Assembly (NCBI GenBank): GCA_024233115.1
Contig: JACKQB010000007.1
Location: forward strand, 1 to 64,000
Source of the DNA: Akkermansiaceae bacterium
Lineage (GTDB): Bacteria; Verrucomicrobiota; Verrucomicrobiia; Verrucomicrobiales; Akkermansiaceae
Reading direction: 5' to 3'
Length of the DNA: 64,000 bases
A program made the translations under genes and the position numbers. The notes beneath the pieces are model-generated. The model was not told the origin of the DNA, ran no database searches, and worked only from the letters and a program-made list of their open reading frames with translations. Positions within the stretch are counted from its first letter, which is position 1; the number at the start of each line of letters is the position of its first letter. Of the stretch, positions 53,227-62,643 are shown piece by piece.

Positions 53227-53235
53227 GGAGCATTG

Positions 53236-54132
53236 CTAATGCCCCACCAACTCCGCGCTATCTACCGGTAGCCAGCAGGTGTCGCCGTTGAGGAGTCGGA
53301 CGTAATACCAGTCGCCCCGCTGTTCGATCACGGAGAATTCCGTGCCAGCATGTAGCGGGGAGGTGAAGGCGTTGTCGTAGATCAAGCCGTTGCCCTGACG
53401 GGCGATCACTTCGCGGGCAACCACGACACCATCGACCGGGTTATCCCAGCGTTGATGGCTGGCCAGAAGAGACAGTCCGAAAATGAGACTCAGGGTGGCG
53501 GTCGTGCCGATCGACCAGTACAGCCACCGCTCCCGGCGGTAAAACAGCATCGCAACCAAAACCCAGAATGAGGCATGGGTCAGCCCGAAACACGTGGCCC
53601 TGTGAACAAATGGCCAGCGATGCCAGAAGGTCAGCGTATCTTGTACGATCTGGGTGCGTGTTTTCGGCAGCTCATCAATCGTCAGGCTTCTGACATAGTG
53701 AAGGTTGTGAAGCACATCCCCATCCAGGGGGCTGAGGGCGAGGGCTCGTTGGTAATGCAGCACTGCCCAGCCTTGCTCACCTGCGGCGAAATAGGCATTG
53801 CCCAGGTTGGTGTGCAACCCGGCGGTGTTGACGTTCCGCTTTTCGACCAGGAATTGATATTTGAGGATAGACGACTGATAGAGGTCTTGCGCCTCGGAAG
53901 GGTTTACCAAGGCCAGGACATTCGCCTGCTCATACAAAGCGTTAGCCTCGGTGAAAACCTCCTGGTTGTCCGGTATGGCGACAGCACGGCCCACCAACAA
54001 CAGCCCTGCCAGGGAAAGTAGGACAAGTTTGCAACTTGTCGGCAGGATGGGTGCCAAGCAAGTCGACAGGCTGCAAACTTGTCCTGCTTTGCACTCCCGC
54101 AATCGATGCATGAGGTTATCAATAAATATCAT
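53236..54132 (-). CDS. batE: BatE-like TPR and SH3 membrane protein
   Basis: 298 residues: cleavable signal or first membrane helix (CKLVLLSLAGLLLVGRAVA, about 35-53), TPR repeats (LYEQANVLALVNPSEAQDLY; TNLGNAYFAAGEQGWAVLHY), a membrane hairpin (about 175-225) and a C-terminal SH3-like domain (EFSVIEQRGDWYYVRLLNGD). This order matches BatE of Bacteroides-type aerotolerance operons. The ATG overlaps the batD stop (ATGA), indicating coupling and fixing the start. The first 34 residues are unusual: they are encoded by a REPIN-like palindrome (54,018-54,090) between the start and the signal segment. Confidence 0.7.
   Translation of the reverse strand: MIFIDNLMHRLRECKAGQVCSLSTCLAPILPTSCKLVLLSLAGLLLVGRAVAIPDNQEVFTEANALYEQANVLALVNPSEAQDLYQSSILKYQFLVEKRNVNTAGLHTNLGNAYFAAGEQGWAVLHYQRALALSPLDGDVLHNLHYVRSLTIDELPKTRTQIVQDTLTFWHRWPFVHRATCFGLTHASFWVLVAMLFYRRERWLYWSIGTTATLSLIFGLSLLASHQRWDNPVDGVVVAREVIARQGNGLIYDNAFTSPLHAGTEFSVIEQRGDWYYVRLLNGDTCWLPVDSAELVGH
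54018..54090 (+). repeat. REPIN-like inverted pair of REP palindromes
   Basis: GTAG-GACAAGTT-TGC-AACTTGTC (54018-54040): a GTAG tetranucleotide plus perfect 8-bp hairpin, the hallmark of REP sequences acted on by RAYTs. A second, imperfect copy faces it on the opposite strand (about 54066-54090); AGGACAAGTTTGCA at 54020-54033 pairs exactly with TGCAAACTTGTCCT at 54072-54085. It lies in the 5' coding part of batE. Confidence 0.65.
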
Positions 54133-55946
54133 ATCTTGTTAGATCTGTTGATGGTTTGTATACATTTCCTTGCGTTCTCTGCGAGTGAAACCAAGTCTGC
54201 CTTCACATCCTTTTCACGGTACGTCAGGTAGGCACTGCTGGCGTAGATTTCCCTGAGGGGTTCAATATCGACACGATCGCCTATGATATCCTCCAGCTCC
54301 TCAAACGTATGCGCGTGCCGGGCGAGGTTCAGTTTATCGGCAAAATATGAACGCACGATCTCATCCAGCATATTTATACCTTCGTCCGGTCCTGAGAATC
54401 GTCTCATGGACTTGTTGAATCGCTTCATCGCACCCATGGCCCGCGCCCTAACAGGATCTTTTCTCATCAGCCGGTGTTGGGCACTCGCCACGTAAAAGAC
54501 GAGGAAGCCGGCAGGCGGCACGACGAGCAGCAACAGCAAGCACTGAAGTTCAGACAAGCCGGATTGATGAATGGCATCGAGCGATGCGACGTTCGCGCGT
54601 ATCCCTTCGGGATTCTTTTCCACCAGGTTTTTTAATGGCCCGGTGCCGCTCATGGTGGCATCAAAGGCAGTCACCATTTCAGCGGCCTTGACCGTGATCG
54701 GGATAGGTGCGGATTCTGCAACGCCGTAGCTCTTTGTCCTGGGGTCAAAATAGGGAATCCGGACGGCAGGAATCGTCGTCGCATCCTGGGCGAGCGGGCG
54801 GAGTGTGCGGATGTAGGTTTTTTTCTTTCCCTCAATCCTGCCAGACGACTGTCTCGGCGGCATGGCAAACTGTCGAGTAAACGCAGCCTGTGCCGACAGA
54901 TCGGGCAGCTCGAATACTTCGGGAAACGCATAGCCATCGACGACGATGGTCAACGTGATGGGGTCGCCCGCGTTCAGCACCGTCGGGGTGGCCGTGACAG
55001 ATACCTTACAAGCTCCGACCAACCCCTGGAAGTCGTGTGGCCTGCCCGCATCGGGAAGCGGCAGCACACGTATTGTGCGCGACTTGGAAGTGGCATAGTA
55101 CTTTTTGAATGTCTCACCTTCTGTTTCGGCGAAGAAGTTGTTGTTAAAGTAGCTTGGGTAGTTTGTCTTCCACCCGCCCCCCTTGTTGCGGCCCCCTGGA
55201 GGAGCCACATAGGAGGTCAACAGGGTGCTCGGGCGCATCGCAAATTCTCCGGTTTTTACGGGAGTGACAATTTTGGAAAACGATACCGTATGGAAACGCT
55301 TCCCCTCTTCCGTCAACGATCCATACCTTCCGATCACGCGCGTGTTGGCCACCGGGAAACCGATCGCCTCCTTATCATCGCCCTCGATCCAATGGTGCGG
55401 ACTCCTGATTTTAAAAGCGGGATCGTAAAACAACGGCAGGTTGAATTTCACAGCACGAAACCCGTTGAGCTCCAAGGGGGACTTCCATGTGTAATCAACC
55501 ATAAAAGGTTCACCCAGATAGAAATCACGCTCGGGAATCGCCCGGATGACTTCCATGCCGGGATAGCTTTCAGCTTGTTTGACATCGATAAACGCCTCCT
55601 CGTCCGTGGTCAGCACCTGGTCGCCCACCTCGACGCTTATGGAAGGAAGCATCACCGCCCCTGGACTCAGTGGCATCATGCGGTAGCGCAGCACCACCGT
55701 GGATATATCATCACGTTTGATCACCTCCTGCTTCAGAAACTGAATCGCCAGTTCGTCATCCCCTTCAGCCTCATCCGCTGTTACCTTGTCAGCCGGGCTG
55801 ATGAGAATTTCGTAGAGAAACTCTTCACCGACATAAAACGACTTTGCCGACATGCTGACGTGCATTTGCGCTTCGGGAGCAGTTAGGCCAATAACCGCAC
55901 TCATCATGAATGCTGCAATTGCGGTGAGTAGTTTATCAATATTCAT
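54129..55946 (-). CDS. batD: BatD protein (oxygen-tolerance family)
   Basis: 605 residues with signal peptide (IAAFMMSAVIGLTAPEAQ). Tandem beta domains typical of BatD: ARVAKSFYVGEEFLYEILIS-like start (SAKSFYVGEEFLYEI), PERDFYLGEPFMVDYTWKSP, VSVTATPTVLNAGDPITLT and IPAVRIPYFDPRTKSYGV, then a membrane helix (QCLLLLLVVPPAGFLVFYVA, about 475) and a cytosolic helical tail. It probably presents surface modules to the vWA proteins BatA/BatB. It sits between batB/C (18-bp gap) and batE (4-bp overlap). Confidence 0.75.
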   Translation of the reverse strand: MNIDKLLTAIAAFMMSAVIGLTAPEAQMHVSMSAKSFYVGEEFLYEILISPADKVTADEAEGDDELAIQFLKQEVIKRDDISTVVLRYRMMPLSPGAVMLPSISVEVGDQVLTTDEEAFIDVKQAESYPGMEVIRAIPERDFYLGEPFMVDYTWKSPLELNGFRAVKFNLPLFYDPAFKIRSPHHWIEGDDKEAIGFPVANTRVIGRYGSLTEEGKRFHTVSFSKIVTPVKTGEFAMRPSTLLTSYVAPPGGRNKGGGWKTNYPSYFNNNFFAETEGETFKKYYATSKSRTIRVLPLPDAGRPHDFQGLVGACKVSVTATPTVLNAGDPITLTIVVDGYAFPEVFELPDLSAQAAFTRQFAMPPRQSSGRIEGKKKTYIRTLRPLAQDATTIPAVRIPYFDPRTKSYGVAESAPIPITVKAAEMVTAFDATMSGTGPLKNLVEKNPEGIRANVASLDAIHQSGLSELQCLLLLLVVPPAGFLVFYVASAQHRLMRKDPVRARAMGAMKRFNKSMRRFSGPDEGINMLDEIVRSYFADKLNLARHAHTFEELEDIIGDRVDIEPLREIYASSAYLTYREKDVKADLVSLAENARKCIQTINRSNKI

Positions 55947-55964
55947 CGTGGTTATTGTCAGTTT

Positions 55965-58136
55965 CTACCAATCTTTCTCGACAGGTTTCCCCTTTTTCTT
56001 GCCGCCCTCGGATTTCCGGGCTTCTTGCATGACTGCATTCTTTTTGATCACATCCTCAGGCGAGTCGTTCGGAGGAGGCAGATCGATGGATTCGAGATTC
56101 ATTTTGCTCGCTTCCGTCGCTTCCGAGTCAGTCCCCTCACCATCAGCGTCACTTTCCTGGTCACCCTCGTCGCCTTCTTCATCGCCCTCACCTTCTTCGC
56201 TTTCGCCTTCCTCGTCACCTTCCTCTCCTTCGCCTTCCTGGTCGTCAGCGCTATCGGGATCACGAGGAAGTGCTTCCAAGGCGGCACGCAGGGCGGTCAG
56301 TGCCAAATCCTCTTGAACGTAGGCGTCGTGCGGATGATGCAGCATGTACTCAATCGCCGTCGCCTCGTCATCAAGGGCCTTGCCAAGCTGTGCCATGGTT
56401 TCGCCCAAGGGACTGACTTCTGGTGGCAGGTCCTTGAAAAACTTCTGGTTGGTGGCAGAGGTGAGTTCAATGGCCACGGCTGTGGATTGCTTCAGGGACT
56501 GCTCCTTATCGAGCAACGACCTGAGACGTGATGGTTCGGGCACGGGCATCATCAAACAATCATCCGTGTCCTTAAGATTGCGCGCTTGACCAGCTATCAG
56601 CAGCTCAATGGACTCTTTCAGTTTTGCCAGCGCGTCCTTCATTTCCTTGCGGCGTTTTTCATCTTCGGCGATTTGCTTTTGCAAGCCACGTCGTTCGATC
56701 TTCGCCAGTTCCATATTTACAGCCGCATCACGGTCATCTGGGTTCTGTAAAATGACCCGACGAAACATGGTCACACTTTGGTTCATCAGCGAGAGGGCGG
56801 TGTATAAATCCTCGGCATTTTTGGACTGATGGAAATAGGCATTACCGAGGTTATAGGTAATGTCCCTGATCAACCATCCCTCGGGCTGCCGTTTGAGGGC
56901 ATCCTCGTAGCTCAACACCGCTTCTTCATAGCGGGCTAACCGGTACTGGCTGTTCCCCTTTTTATACCATACCCGGGCGTCCTCGGATTTTTCTGCGAGC
57001 ACTTCATAAATTTCCAGGGCTTGCTGAAACTGCCCGGCTTCAAAAGCCTGGTCCGCCACATCAACCTGGGCCGAATCGACTGTTTGTATCAAGCCAAACA
57101 TCAACATCGCTGTCGCAACCGCTGACTTCTTGAGTCGACGCGTCAGGGTGTGAGGCACCATCACCATCGCTGCCAACAGAATCAGCGCAAGCCCGATGAA
57201 AATCTGAAAAACCTCATCGTAAACCACCACGGATTCCTCCGCGAGCTGTTGTTTTTTCTCCTGCTCACTGATGCGCTTGTAGATATCGCCCAGTTTCATT
57301 TGCCGAGTTCCCACGGCCAGGAATGCTCCTTGGTGTGCCTGTTTGACCATGTGGCTGAGTTGCAAGGTATCGAGCCGGCTCCACACTTCCTGATCCTTAT
57401 AAAGCATGTAATCTGACTTGGCACCCACCTGCGGAATCCTCGCCCCTTTTTTCTCATCCCCGAGACCAATGGCAATCAACTTCACCTGCTTCTCATTCAC
57501 CAGCTCCATTGCCTTGGTCAGACTTTCACCATGGTCACCGCCATCCGTGAGCAGTACGATATCCTTATAACCCTGGTCGGAATCAGAAAACAATTTATCG
57601 CATACCTTCAACAGCGCATCGCCCACACGCGTTCCTCCATGCGCTACGCTATCAGGCCCCGCTTTATCCAGGCTGTTGAGAAAAAACTCCTTGTCCACGG
57701 TCAGCGGGCAGGCGATCGATGAGGAGCCGGCAAAAACAACCAGTCCCAGTCGGTGGTCCTGAAGGTCCTTGACACAATCCGCGATAGCCATCTTGGCCGA
57801 CTGCAAACGGTTCGGCAGTCGATCCTCTGCCAGCATACTCTTGGAAACATCGAGCAGGAAAACCACGTCGCGCCCTTCCCGTTGGAGCATTCTCGGGTGT
57901 GGGTTGACCGCAGGCCGGGTGAGAGCCAATATGATCAGGACGACTGCCACCACTAACAAAACCAAGCGCCACAACTCCATCGAGCGGTGTTCGGAACCTC
58001 GCCATGCTGCATCTTCACCAAAAGCCTGCATGTCTTGTTTGCGCCTCGCCATGCGGACACGGAAAACCACGATGAATACCGCCACCAAGGGCAGCAGCCA
58101 CAGCATTTCCGGTTGTTGGATAATGACCTCACTCAT
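55965..58136 (-). CDS. BatB-BatC fusion (vWA domain plus TPR and acidic tail)
   Basis: 723 residues. Residues about 1-75 hold two membrane helices; a vWA domain follows with complete MIDAS D96-V-S98-K-S100 and downstream Thr/Asp (PLTVDKEFF; VLLTDGGDHG). After another membrane helix (VFQIFIGLALILLAAMVMV) come TPRs (YKKGNSQYRLARYEEAVLSY; NLGNAYFHQSKNAEDLYTAL) as in BatC, then a low-complexity acidic stretch of Glu/Gly/Asp (about 620-680) and a basic end. In Bacteroides BatB and BatC are separate genes; here they are joined. 7 bp after batA. Confidence 0.8.
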   Translation of the reverse strand: MSEVIIQQPEMLWLLPLVAVFIVVFRVRMARRKQDMQAFGEDAAWRGSEHRSMELWRLVLLVVAVVLIILALTRPAVNPHPRMLQREGRDVVFLLDVSKSMLAEDRLPNRLQSAKMAIADCVKDLQDHRLGLVVFAGSSSIACPLTVDKEFFLNSLDKAGPDSVAHGGTRVGDALLKVCDKLFSDSDQGYKDIVLLTDGGDHGESLTKAMELVNEKQVKLIAIGLGDEKKGARIPQVGAKSDYMLYKDQEVWSRLDTLQLSHMVKQAHQGAFLAVGTRQMKLGDIYKRISEQEKKQQLAEESVVVYDEVFQIFIGLALILLAAMVMVPHTLTRRLKKSAVATAMLMFGLIQTVDSAQVDVADQAFEAGQFQQALEIYEVLAEKSEDARVWYKKGNSQYRLARYEEAVLSYEDALKRQPEGWLIRDITYNLGNAYFHQSKNAEDLYTALSLMNQSVTMFRRVILQNPDDRDAAVNMELAKIERRGLQKQIAEDEKRRKEMKDALAKLKESIELLIAGQARNLKDTDDCLMMPVPEPSRLRSLLDKEQSLKQSTAVAIELTSATNQKFFKDLPPEVSPLGETMAQLGKALDDEATAIEYMLHHPHDAYVQEDLALTALRAALEALPRDPDSADDQEGEGEEGDEEGESEEGEGDEEGDEGDQESDADGEGTDSEATEASKMNLESIDLPPPNDSPEDVIKKNAVMQEARKSEGGKKKGKPVEKDW

Positions 58137-58143
58137 AGCACAA

Positions 58144-59172
58144 TCAGGGGGAAATCCTAAGCAAGGTTGAGGTTAACAAATAGCGGGTCAATAGCAGAGC
58201 GAGTGCGGCGAGCGCCAAGGCAGCAAAGGCTTCGTCGTAGTCAAGAAAGTCAACTTCCTGCACCTTGGTTTTTTCCAGCTCATTGATCTCCCCGTAGACC
58301 GCTTGCAGTGAGTCCATATCATGGGCTGTACGGAAAATCCCACCTGTGGACGTCGCCATTTTCTCCAGGATCTGATCGGACTCCGTAGGGGCTTTCGGTT
58401 TGAGGAATGTTCCATTCTCCGTCTTCAAAACCGTCGGCCGACTCGTCTCCTGCAAGCTGATCGTGTAAATACGAATCCCCCACTCCCTGGCCATGGCCGC
58501 CGCCTGGAGTGGCATTTGCTCACCGCAGTTATTCTCACCATCGGTGAGTAGTAATATGACTTTACTCTTTAACGCACCCTCATGATCCTCCTGTGCCTTG
58601 AGTTGCGCTGCCGCCAAGGCCGTGGCATCCCCGTAGGCCGTCCCATCCTCGTTTGGCCGGTCATTGATTGTTATTTCCCGGATCATATAGACGACTGCAT
58701 CATGGCCTAGCGTCATCGGGCAGATGCTATCGGAATAGCGTGCAAATGAAATCACCCCGATCATATCATCGGGGCGACCCGACAAGTCATTACCATCCCC
58801 GGCGACAAACTCCTCCATCACCTTTTTGGCGACCTCCATCCGGGTCATCGGCCCGTCATCTGTCTGCACATCCATGTCCATGCTACTCGAAACATCGACT
58901 AACATCTGGATGGCAATACCCTCACGGTCCTCGCGATGTCCAGTCGCCTCGACCTGGGGTCGAGCCAAACATAACACCAGGCAAGCCAATGCCAGATAAA
59001 GACACAGGGGGGGCAAAAACAACAACCACTGGCGCCAGGTCCGGCCACTACCGGCAAAAAAAGTAAACGACGGGTAGCGAATCGCCTCTTTCCTCCTTTG
59101 CCTACGCTGATAGATCATCAGCAATGGCAACAGGGTAAGCAGGCAAAGGTAGTATGGCTCGGCCAGGATCAT
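58144..59172 (-). CDS. batA: BatA (vWA membrane protein)
   Basis: 342 residues: two N-terminal membrane helices, a vWA domain with MIDAS D93-V-S95-S-S97 (LVDVSSSMDMDV), Thr in MTRMEVAKKVMEE region and Asp in VILLLTDGENNCGEQ, and a C-terminal membrane helix (FAALALAALALLLTRYLL). BatA/BatB vWA domains likely face the periplasm and bind metal-dependent partners. It overlaps the preceding gene by 4 bp (ATGA), supporting one operon. Confidence 0.85.
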   Translation of the reverse strand: MILAEPYYLCLLTLLPLLMIYQRRQRRKEAIRYPSFTFFAGSGRTWRQWLLFLPPLCLYLALACLVLCLARPQVEATGHREDREGIAIQMLVDVSSSMDMDVQTDDGPMTRMEVAKKVMEEFVAGDGNDLSGRPDDMIGVISFARYSDSICPMTLGHDAVVYMIREITINDRPNEDGTAYGDATALAAAQLKAQEDHEGALKSKVILLLTDGENNCGEQMPLQAAAMAREWGIRIYTISLQETSRPTVLKTENGTFLKPKAPTESDQILEKMATSTGGIFRTAHDMDSLQAVYGEINELEKTKVQEVDFLDYDEAFAALALAALALLLTRYLLTSTLLRISP

Positions 59173-60116
59173 GTCACCATCTCCTTTGCCTGCTGGTTGA
59201 TAATTGATTCAAAATGGGTGTAAAGACCCCTTACCTCACTCTCATCCACGGTGCGACGAGCATACTGAATCCTCTCGTAGGACGCGATAGCATCACCCAG
59301 GCCAGCGACTTGCGTGATCGGGCCACCAAGAGCTTCCCGCAAACCGGCAAAATCAACTTTTGTTAGCTTGATTCCCCACTGCTGTGCCAGGACTCTACAA
59401 ACCACCCGCTCGATACCGCTCATCACCTCGACCACTGGGGCTGTCTTAAGATTTTCAAAATCCTGATACAGTCGACCATCCCCAATCTTCTTATTTCGTT
59501 TCCTCGACAACCACAACAATATCAGGCCGATTACGACGGTCACGTTGAAGATCACGAGAGCTATTTGCCATCGCGGCGAGCCATCTTGCTCCACGACACG
59601 GTCGTTCGGGGCAATATCTTGGATATTGTTTTCTCCGTTAACCAGCACAGAGGCCACCTTCACAGCTACTGGTTGGCTGGTTACCTTGACCGACTTCCCA
59701 CTGGCATCATCACCCGTAACGGTAAGACCTGTAACCATACTTACACCCGGAATATCTGGCTCCAGGATATAGATACTACTCTGCACAACCATGCCCTCTT
59801 CATCCAGCCTTGCAGGAGAGGTTCGACTTTCAAATACAAGAAAATCACCCCACTTTCCGGTTGATTCATTGAGCTCTGGCATTGTTACCTTCAACGATTC
59901 CGCAGAACGAACCACCACCTCCACACGCAGCATCTCACTGGTGGTGATTTTATCCGATGCAACATGCACGGATAGATGAAGCCCCTCAACCGAGGCTTCA
60001 CGCAAGACACCTCCACCTTTTGTTGGAGCCGTTTTCTGCTCACAACCGACGAATGCCGTGAATGCAGCGGCAAACAGAATGCGCAATACCCAATGTATGA
60101 CATCACCTCGCATCAT
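59169..60116 (-). CDS. Membrane protein of the bat operon (DUF4381-like position)
   Basis: 315 residues. Signal with possible lipobox Cys (LFAAAFTAFVGCEQ). A periplasmic beta region (EGLHLSVHVASDKITTSEML, SLKVTMPELNESTGKWGDFL) precedes one membrane helix (IALVIFNVTVVIGLILLWLS, about 197) and a cytosolic helical domain (VMSGIERVVCRVLAQQWGI). The place between the DUF58 and batA genes matches the small membrane protein usually found there, but the N-terminal BatD-like beta half is longer. Overlaps both neighbours by 4 bp. Exact role unknown. Confidence 0.6.
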   Translation of the reverse strand: MMRGDVIHWVLRILFAAAFTAFVGCEQKTAPTKGGGVLREASVEGLHLSVHVASDKITTSEMLRVEVVVRSAESLKVTMPELNESTGKWGDFLVFESRTSPARLDEEGMVVQSSIYILEPDIPGVSMVTGLTVTGDDASGKSVKVTSQPVAVKVASVLVNGENNIQDIAPNDRVVEQDGSPRWQIALVIFNVTVVIGLILLWLSRKRNKKIGDGRLYQDFENLKTAPVVEVMSGIERVVCRVLAQQWGIKLTKVDFAGLREALGGPITQVAGLGDAIASYERIQYARRTVDESEVRGLYTHFESIINQQAKEMVT

Positions 60117-61003
60117 CGCGTATCAGCACTCCGGTTATTCCGGTCCCTGAAGAACCGGATGATTTCGTAAAGAAAGTCGTCTTCCGTGCCCAGTGGCAGC
60201 AAGTCGGCATTGACCTCATGGCACAAATCCTGGAGTTGATGCCGTTGGCTCGCCGACTGCATTTTCACACGCTCACGGAGTCGGCCGTCACTACAGTCGA
60301 TCGTCCGCATGACACCCGTTTCCGCATCCACCATTTCCAACATTCCAGTTCGCGGCAACTCACGCTCCCTCAGGTCGCTGAGGGAAACACAAACCAAGTC
60401 GTGGCGCTGTGCCGCCTGACGCAGGATGTCTTCGTATCCTTGATCGAGAAAATCCGAAAACAGGAAGGTAATACAGCGGCGACTCCTCACCTGGTTGAAA
60501 AAATCCAAAGCCCCGCCAATATCCGTGCCTCTGGACATGGGTTCGTGGCGCATGAGCAGATCGATCATCCGCATCACGTGGTTTTTCCCCTTCGCGGCCT
60601 TCACATGGAGTTCGATCTGGTCGCTGAAGAGAATCAGGCCAACGTTGTCGTGATTATGCGCCGAGGCAAATGCCAGCAAAGCAAAGATCCTTGCCGCCAT
60701 CTCTCTCTTGGTGAACTGACCACTGCCGAAATCACTGGACCCGGACACATCGATGAGGAAGTAAAGCGACAACTCACGCTCCTCCATAAAGGTCTTCACA
60801 TGGGGCTTGCCGGTGCGGGCGGTCACATTCCAATCGATGGTCCGCACATCATCACCGTGGCAATATTCCCTAACATCCTCGAACTCGATTCCCATCCCCT
60901 TGAAGCAACTCCGGTATTCACCCGCCAACACCTCCAGCACCACCTTACGGCTATGCACCTGGATGTGACGCACTTTACTCTCGAGTTCGCTCTGGTTCAT
61001 CAT
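60113..61003 (-). CDS. DUF58 protein (vWA-like, MoxR-associated)
   Basis: 296 residues with the DUF58 core: GIEFEDVREYCHGDDVRTID then NVTARTGKPHVKTFMEEREL, followed by a vWA-like segment with DVSGSSDF (D85) and FLFSDFLDQGYEDIL. No membrane segment, so it is cytosolic. Such proteins are thought to be clients of the MoxR ATPase, which may load metal or fold the vWA site. ATG at 61003 chosen (Met also at 61000); 11 bp after the moxR stop and overlapping the next gene by 4 bp. Confidence 0.82.
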   Translation of the reverse strand: MMNQSELESKVRHIQVHSRKVVLEVLAGEYRSCFKGMGIEFEDVREYCHGDDVRTIDWNVTARTGKPHVKTFMEERELSLYFLIDVSGSSDFGSGQFTKREMAARIFALLAFASAHNHDNVGLILFSDQIELHVKAAKGKNHVMRMIDLLMRHEPMSRGTDIGGALDFFNQVRSRRCITFLFSDFLDQGYEDILRQAAQRHDLVCVSLSDLRERELPRTGMLEMVDAETGVMRTIDCSDGRLRERVKMQSASQRHQLQDLCHEVNADLLPLGTEDDFLYEIIRFFRDRNNRSADTR

Positions 61004-61014
61004 GAGCCCTACGA

Positions 61015-62004
61015 TTACTCCACGGTTTCCACCGTCGATAAAATCCGCTTCAGGATGTATTCCACATCCTTGCCTTCGGCCTCGGCCTTGTAAGTGATCG
61101 ACACCCTGTGCCTGAGCACATCCATGGCGATCCACTTGACGTCCTGCGGTGTCACATAGTCGCGCCCTTCTAACAAGGCATGCGCACGTGAACCTTTCAT
61201 CAGAAAAATACTCGCGCGTGGTGAAACACCGTGATTGATCAGGGGAGACAATTCCTCCAGGCCATAAGCAGCGGGATTACGTGTGGCATCGACGATGCGG
61301 AGCACATATTTCTCAATCGCCTCATTGGCATGAATGCTGTCGAGCGACTCCCTCATTGTCATGATCTCACCGGCACTCATCACCGTGCTTACCGCCATTT
61401 TGGGAGTATTCACCGACATACGTTTCATGATCTCATGCTCTTCGTCAAGGGTCGGGTAATCGACATTCACCTTGAGCATAAACCGGTCAAGTTGCGCTTC
61501 CGGCAAGGGATAGGTCCCCTCTTGCTCGATCGGGTTCTGGGTGGCAAGCACGAGAAACGGCTCCTCCAAAGCATAGCTGTCGGTGCCAATGGTCACCTGT
61601 TTTTCCTGCATCGCCTCCAACAGGGCACTCTGCACCTTCGCCGGTGACCGGTTAATTTCATCGGCCAACACAATATTGGCAAATACCGGCCCTTTGTGCG
61701 GTGTAAAATCCCCCGTTTGCTGGTTGTAGATCAAGGTTCCGATCAGATCACCGGGAAGCAGGTCGGGGGTAAATTGGATCCGACTGAAATCAACGCCCAG
61801 TGTCTGCGCCATCGTGCTGACCGTGAGGGTCTTGGCGAGTCCGGGAACTCCTTCGATGAGCACGTGGCCATTGCAGAGCAGCGAGACGAGTAGCCGGTCG
61901 ACCAAGTCTCCCAAACCAACCACGACCTGCCCAATCTCGTTCCGAACTTCGGTGAGTTTTTGGTTTTCTTCAATAAACGATTTGTCAGCAATCACGGCAG
62001 TCAT
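61015..62004 (-). CDS. moxR: MoxR-family AAA+ ATPase
   Basis: 329 residues: Walker A GVPGLAKT (52-59), Walker B IVLADEINRSPAK, sensor 1 in VLATQNPIEQEGTY, Arg finger PEAQLDRFM and the C-terminal lid with SPRASIFLMKGSRAHALLEG, GRDYVTPQDVKWIA, VLRHRV. MoxR proteins act as chaperone-like ATPases for vWA partners, here DUF58, BatA and BatB. First gene of the leftward Bat operon; leader before the ATG lacks an SD. Confidence 0.9.
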   Translation of the reverse strand: MTAVIADKSFIEENQKLTEVRNEIGQVVVGLGDLVDRLLVSLLCNGHVLIEGVPGLAKTLTVSTMAQTLGVDFSRIQFTPDLLPGDLIGTLIYNQQTGDFTPHKGPVFANIVLADEINRSPAKVQSALLEAMQEKQVTIGTDSYALEEPFLVLATQNPIEQEGTYPLPEAQLDRFMLKVNVDYPTLDEEHEIMKRMSVNTPKMAVSTVMSAGEIMTMRESLDSIHANEAIEKYVLRIVDATRNPAAYGLEELSPLINHGVSPRASIFLMKGSRAHALLEGRDYVTPQDVKWIAMDVLRHRVSITYKAEAEGKDVEYILKRILSTVETVE

Positions 62005-62135
62005 AGTGGTCTTTTGGGGGCGATCTGTCCAACCACTTAAACATTAAATTTGGGAGGCTGTTTCAAGGATTCTCGAAAAAGGCTGACATACCATCGCCCA
62101 GTCGTGGTAGAATGCGCGTATCAGTAATAACGACC

Positions 62136-62585
62136 ATGGCCAGCCGACAACCTTCCGAACCCGACAGACACATCCTCTTCCTCGATGGTGAATGCCTGTT
62201 CTGTCAAACATCCGCCCGGGTCCTGTATCGATGGGACCGGTCGAAAAAAATTTATTTCTCGACGCTTCAGGGGGAAACGGCAGGCCGGCTGCCGGACGAC
62301 TGGAAAAAACTCACCGACGACCACGGACGGCCAGCAGGAACGGCGGTATTGATTGAAAACGCGAATCAGCCCGATGAACGCCAATGGAGAAGTGCTGATG
62401 CGATCCTGCGATCCCTGAAACTCACCGGCAGTATACTGGCCGTGTTCTGGGTGTTCTCCTACGTGCCAGGCGCCATTAAAAATGGTCTTTACCGCTTGCT
62501 CGCCCGCAATCGACACCGGCTGACGTGGGGGAAGCGCTCTTGCCCCTTGCCTGAACAAGATTTCAAAAAACGTTTTCTACCCTAG
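62136..62585 (+). CDS. DCC-family (DUF393) thiol-disulfide oxidoreductase-like protein
   Basis: 149 residues. DGECLFCQTSARVLY contains the DxxCxxC motif (C near residue 20) that names the family, followed by DRSKKIYFSTLQGETA, QWRSADAILRSLKLTG, FWVFSYVPGAIKNGLYRLLA and NRHRLTWGKRSCPLP. The usual thioredoxin-like fold is predicted; the reaction is not established. I prefer ATG 62136 (leader TAATAACGACC) over 62112. Divergent from moxR. Confidence 0.75.
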   Translation: MASRQPSEPDRHILFLDGECLFCQTSARVLYRWDRSKKIYFSTLQGETAGRLPDDWKKLTDDHGRPAGTAVLIENANQPDERQWRSADAILRSLKLTGSILAVFWVFSYVPGAIKNGLYRLLARNRHRLTWGKRSCPLPEQDFKKRFLP

Positions 62586-62643
62586 TCGACCGTATTTCAC
62601 TTGAGCTAAGCATGTCCGGCTTTAAGTTGTTCCGAATCTTGTG

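Noticed and set aside
55035..55886. Plus-strand open frame of 283 codons opposite batD
   Set aside because: No recognisable motif and fully antisense to a well-supported gene in a tight operon.
60218..61093. Plus-strand open frame of 291 codons opposite the DUF58 gene
   Set aside because: Antisense shadow; the minus-strand product has clear DUF58 motifs.
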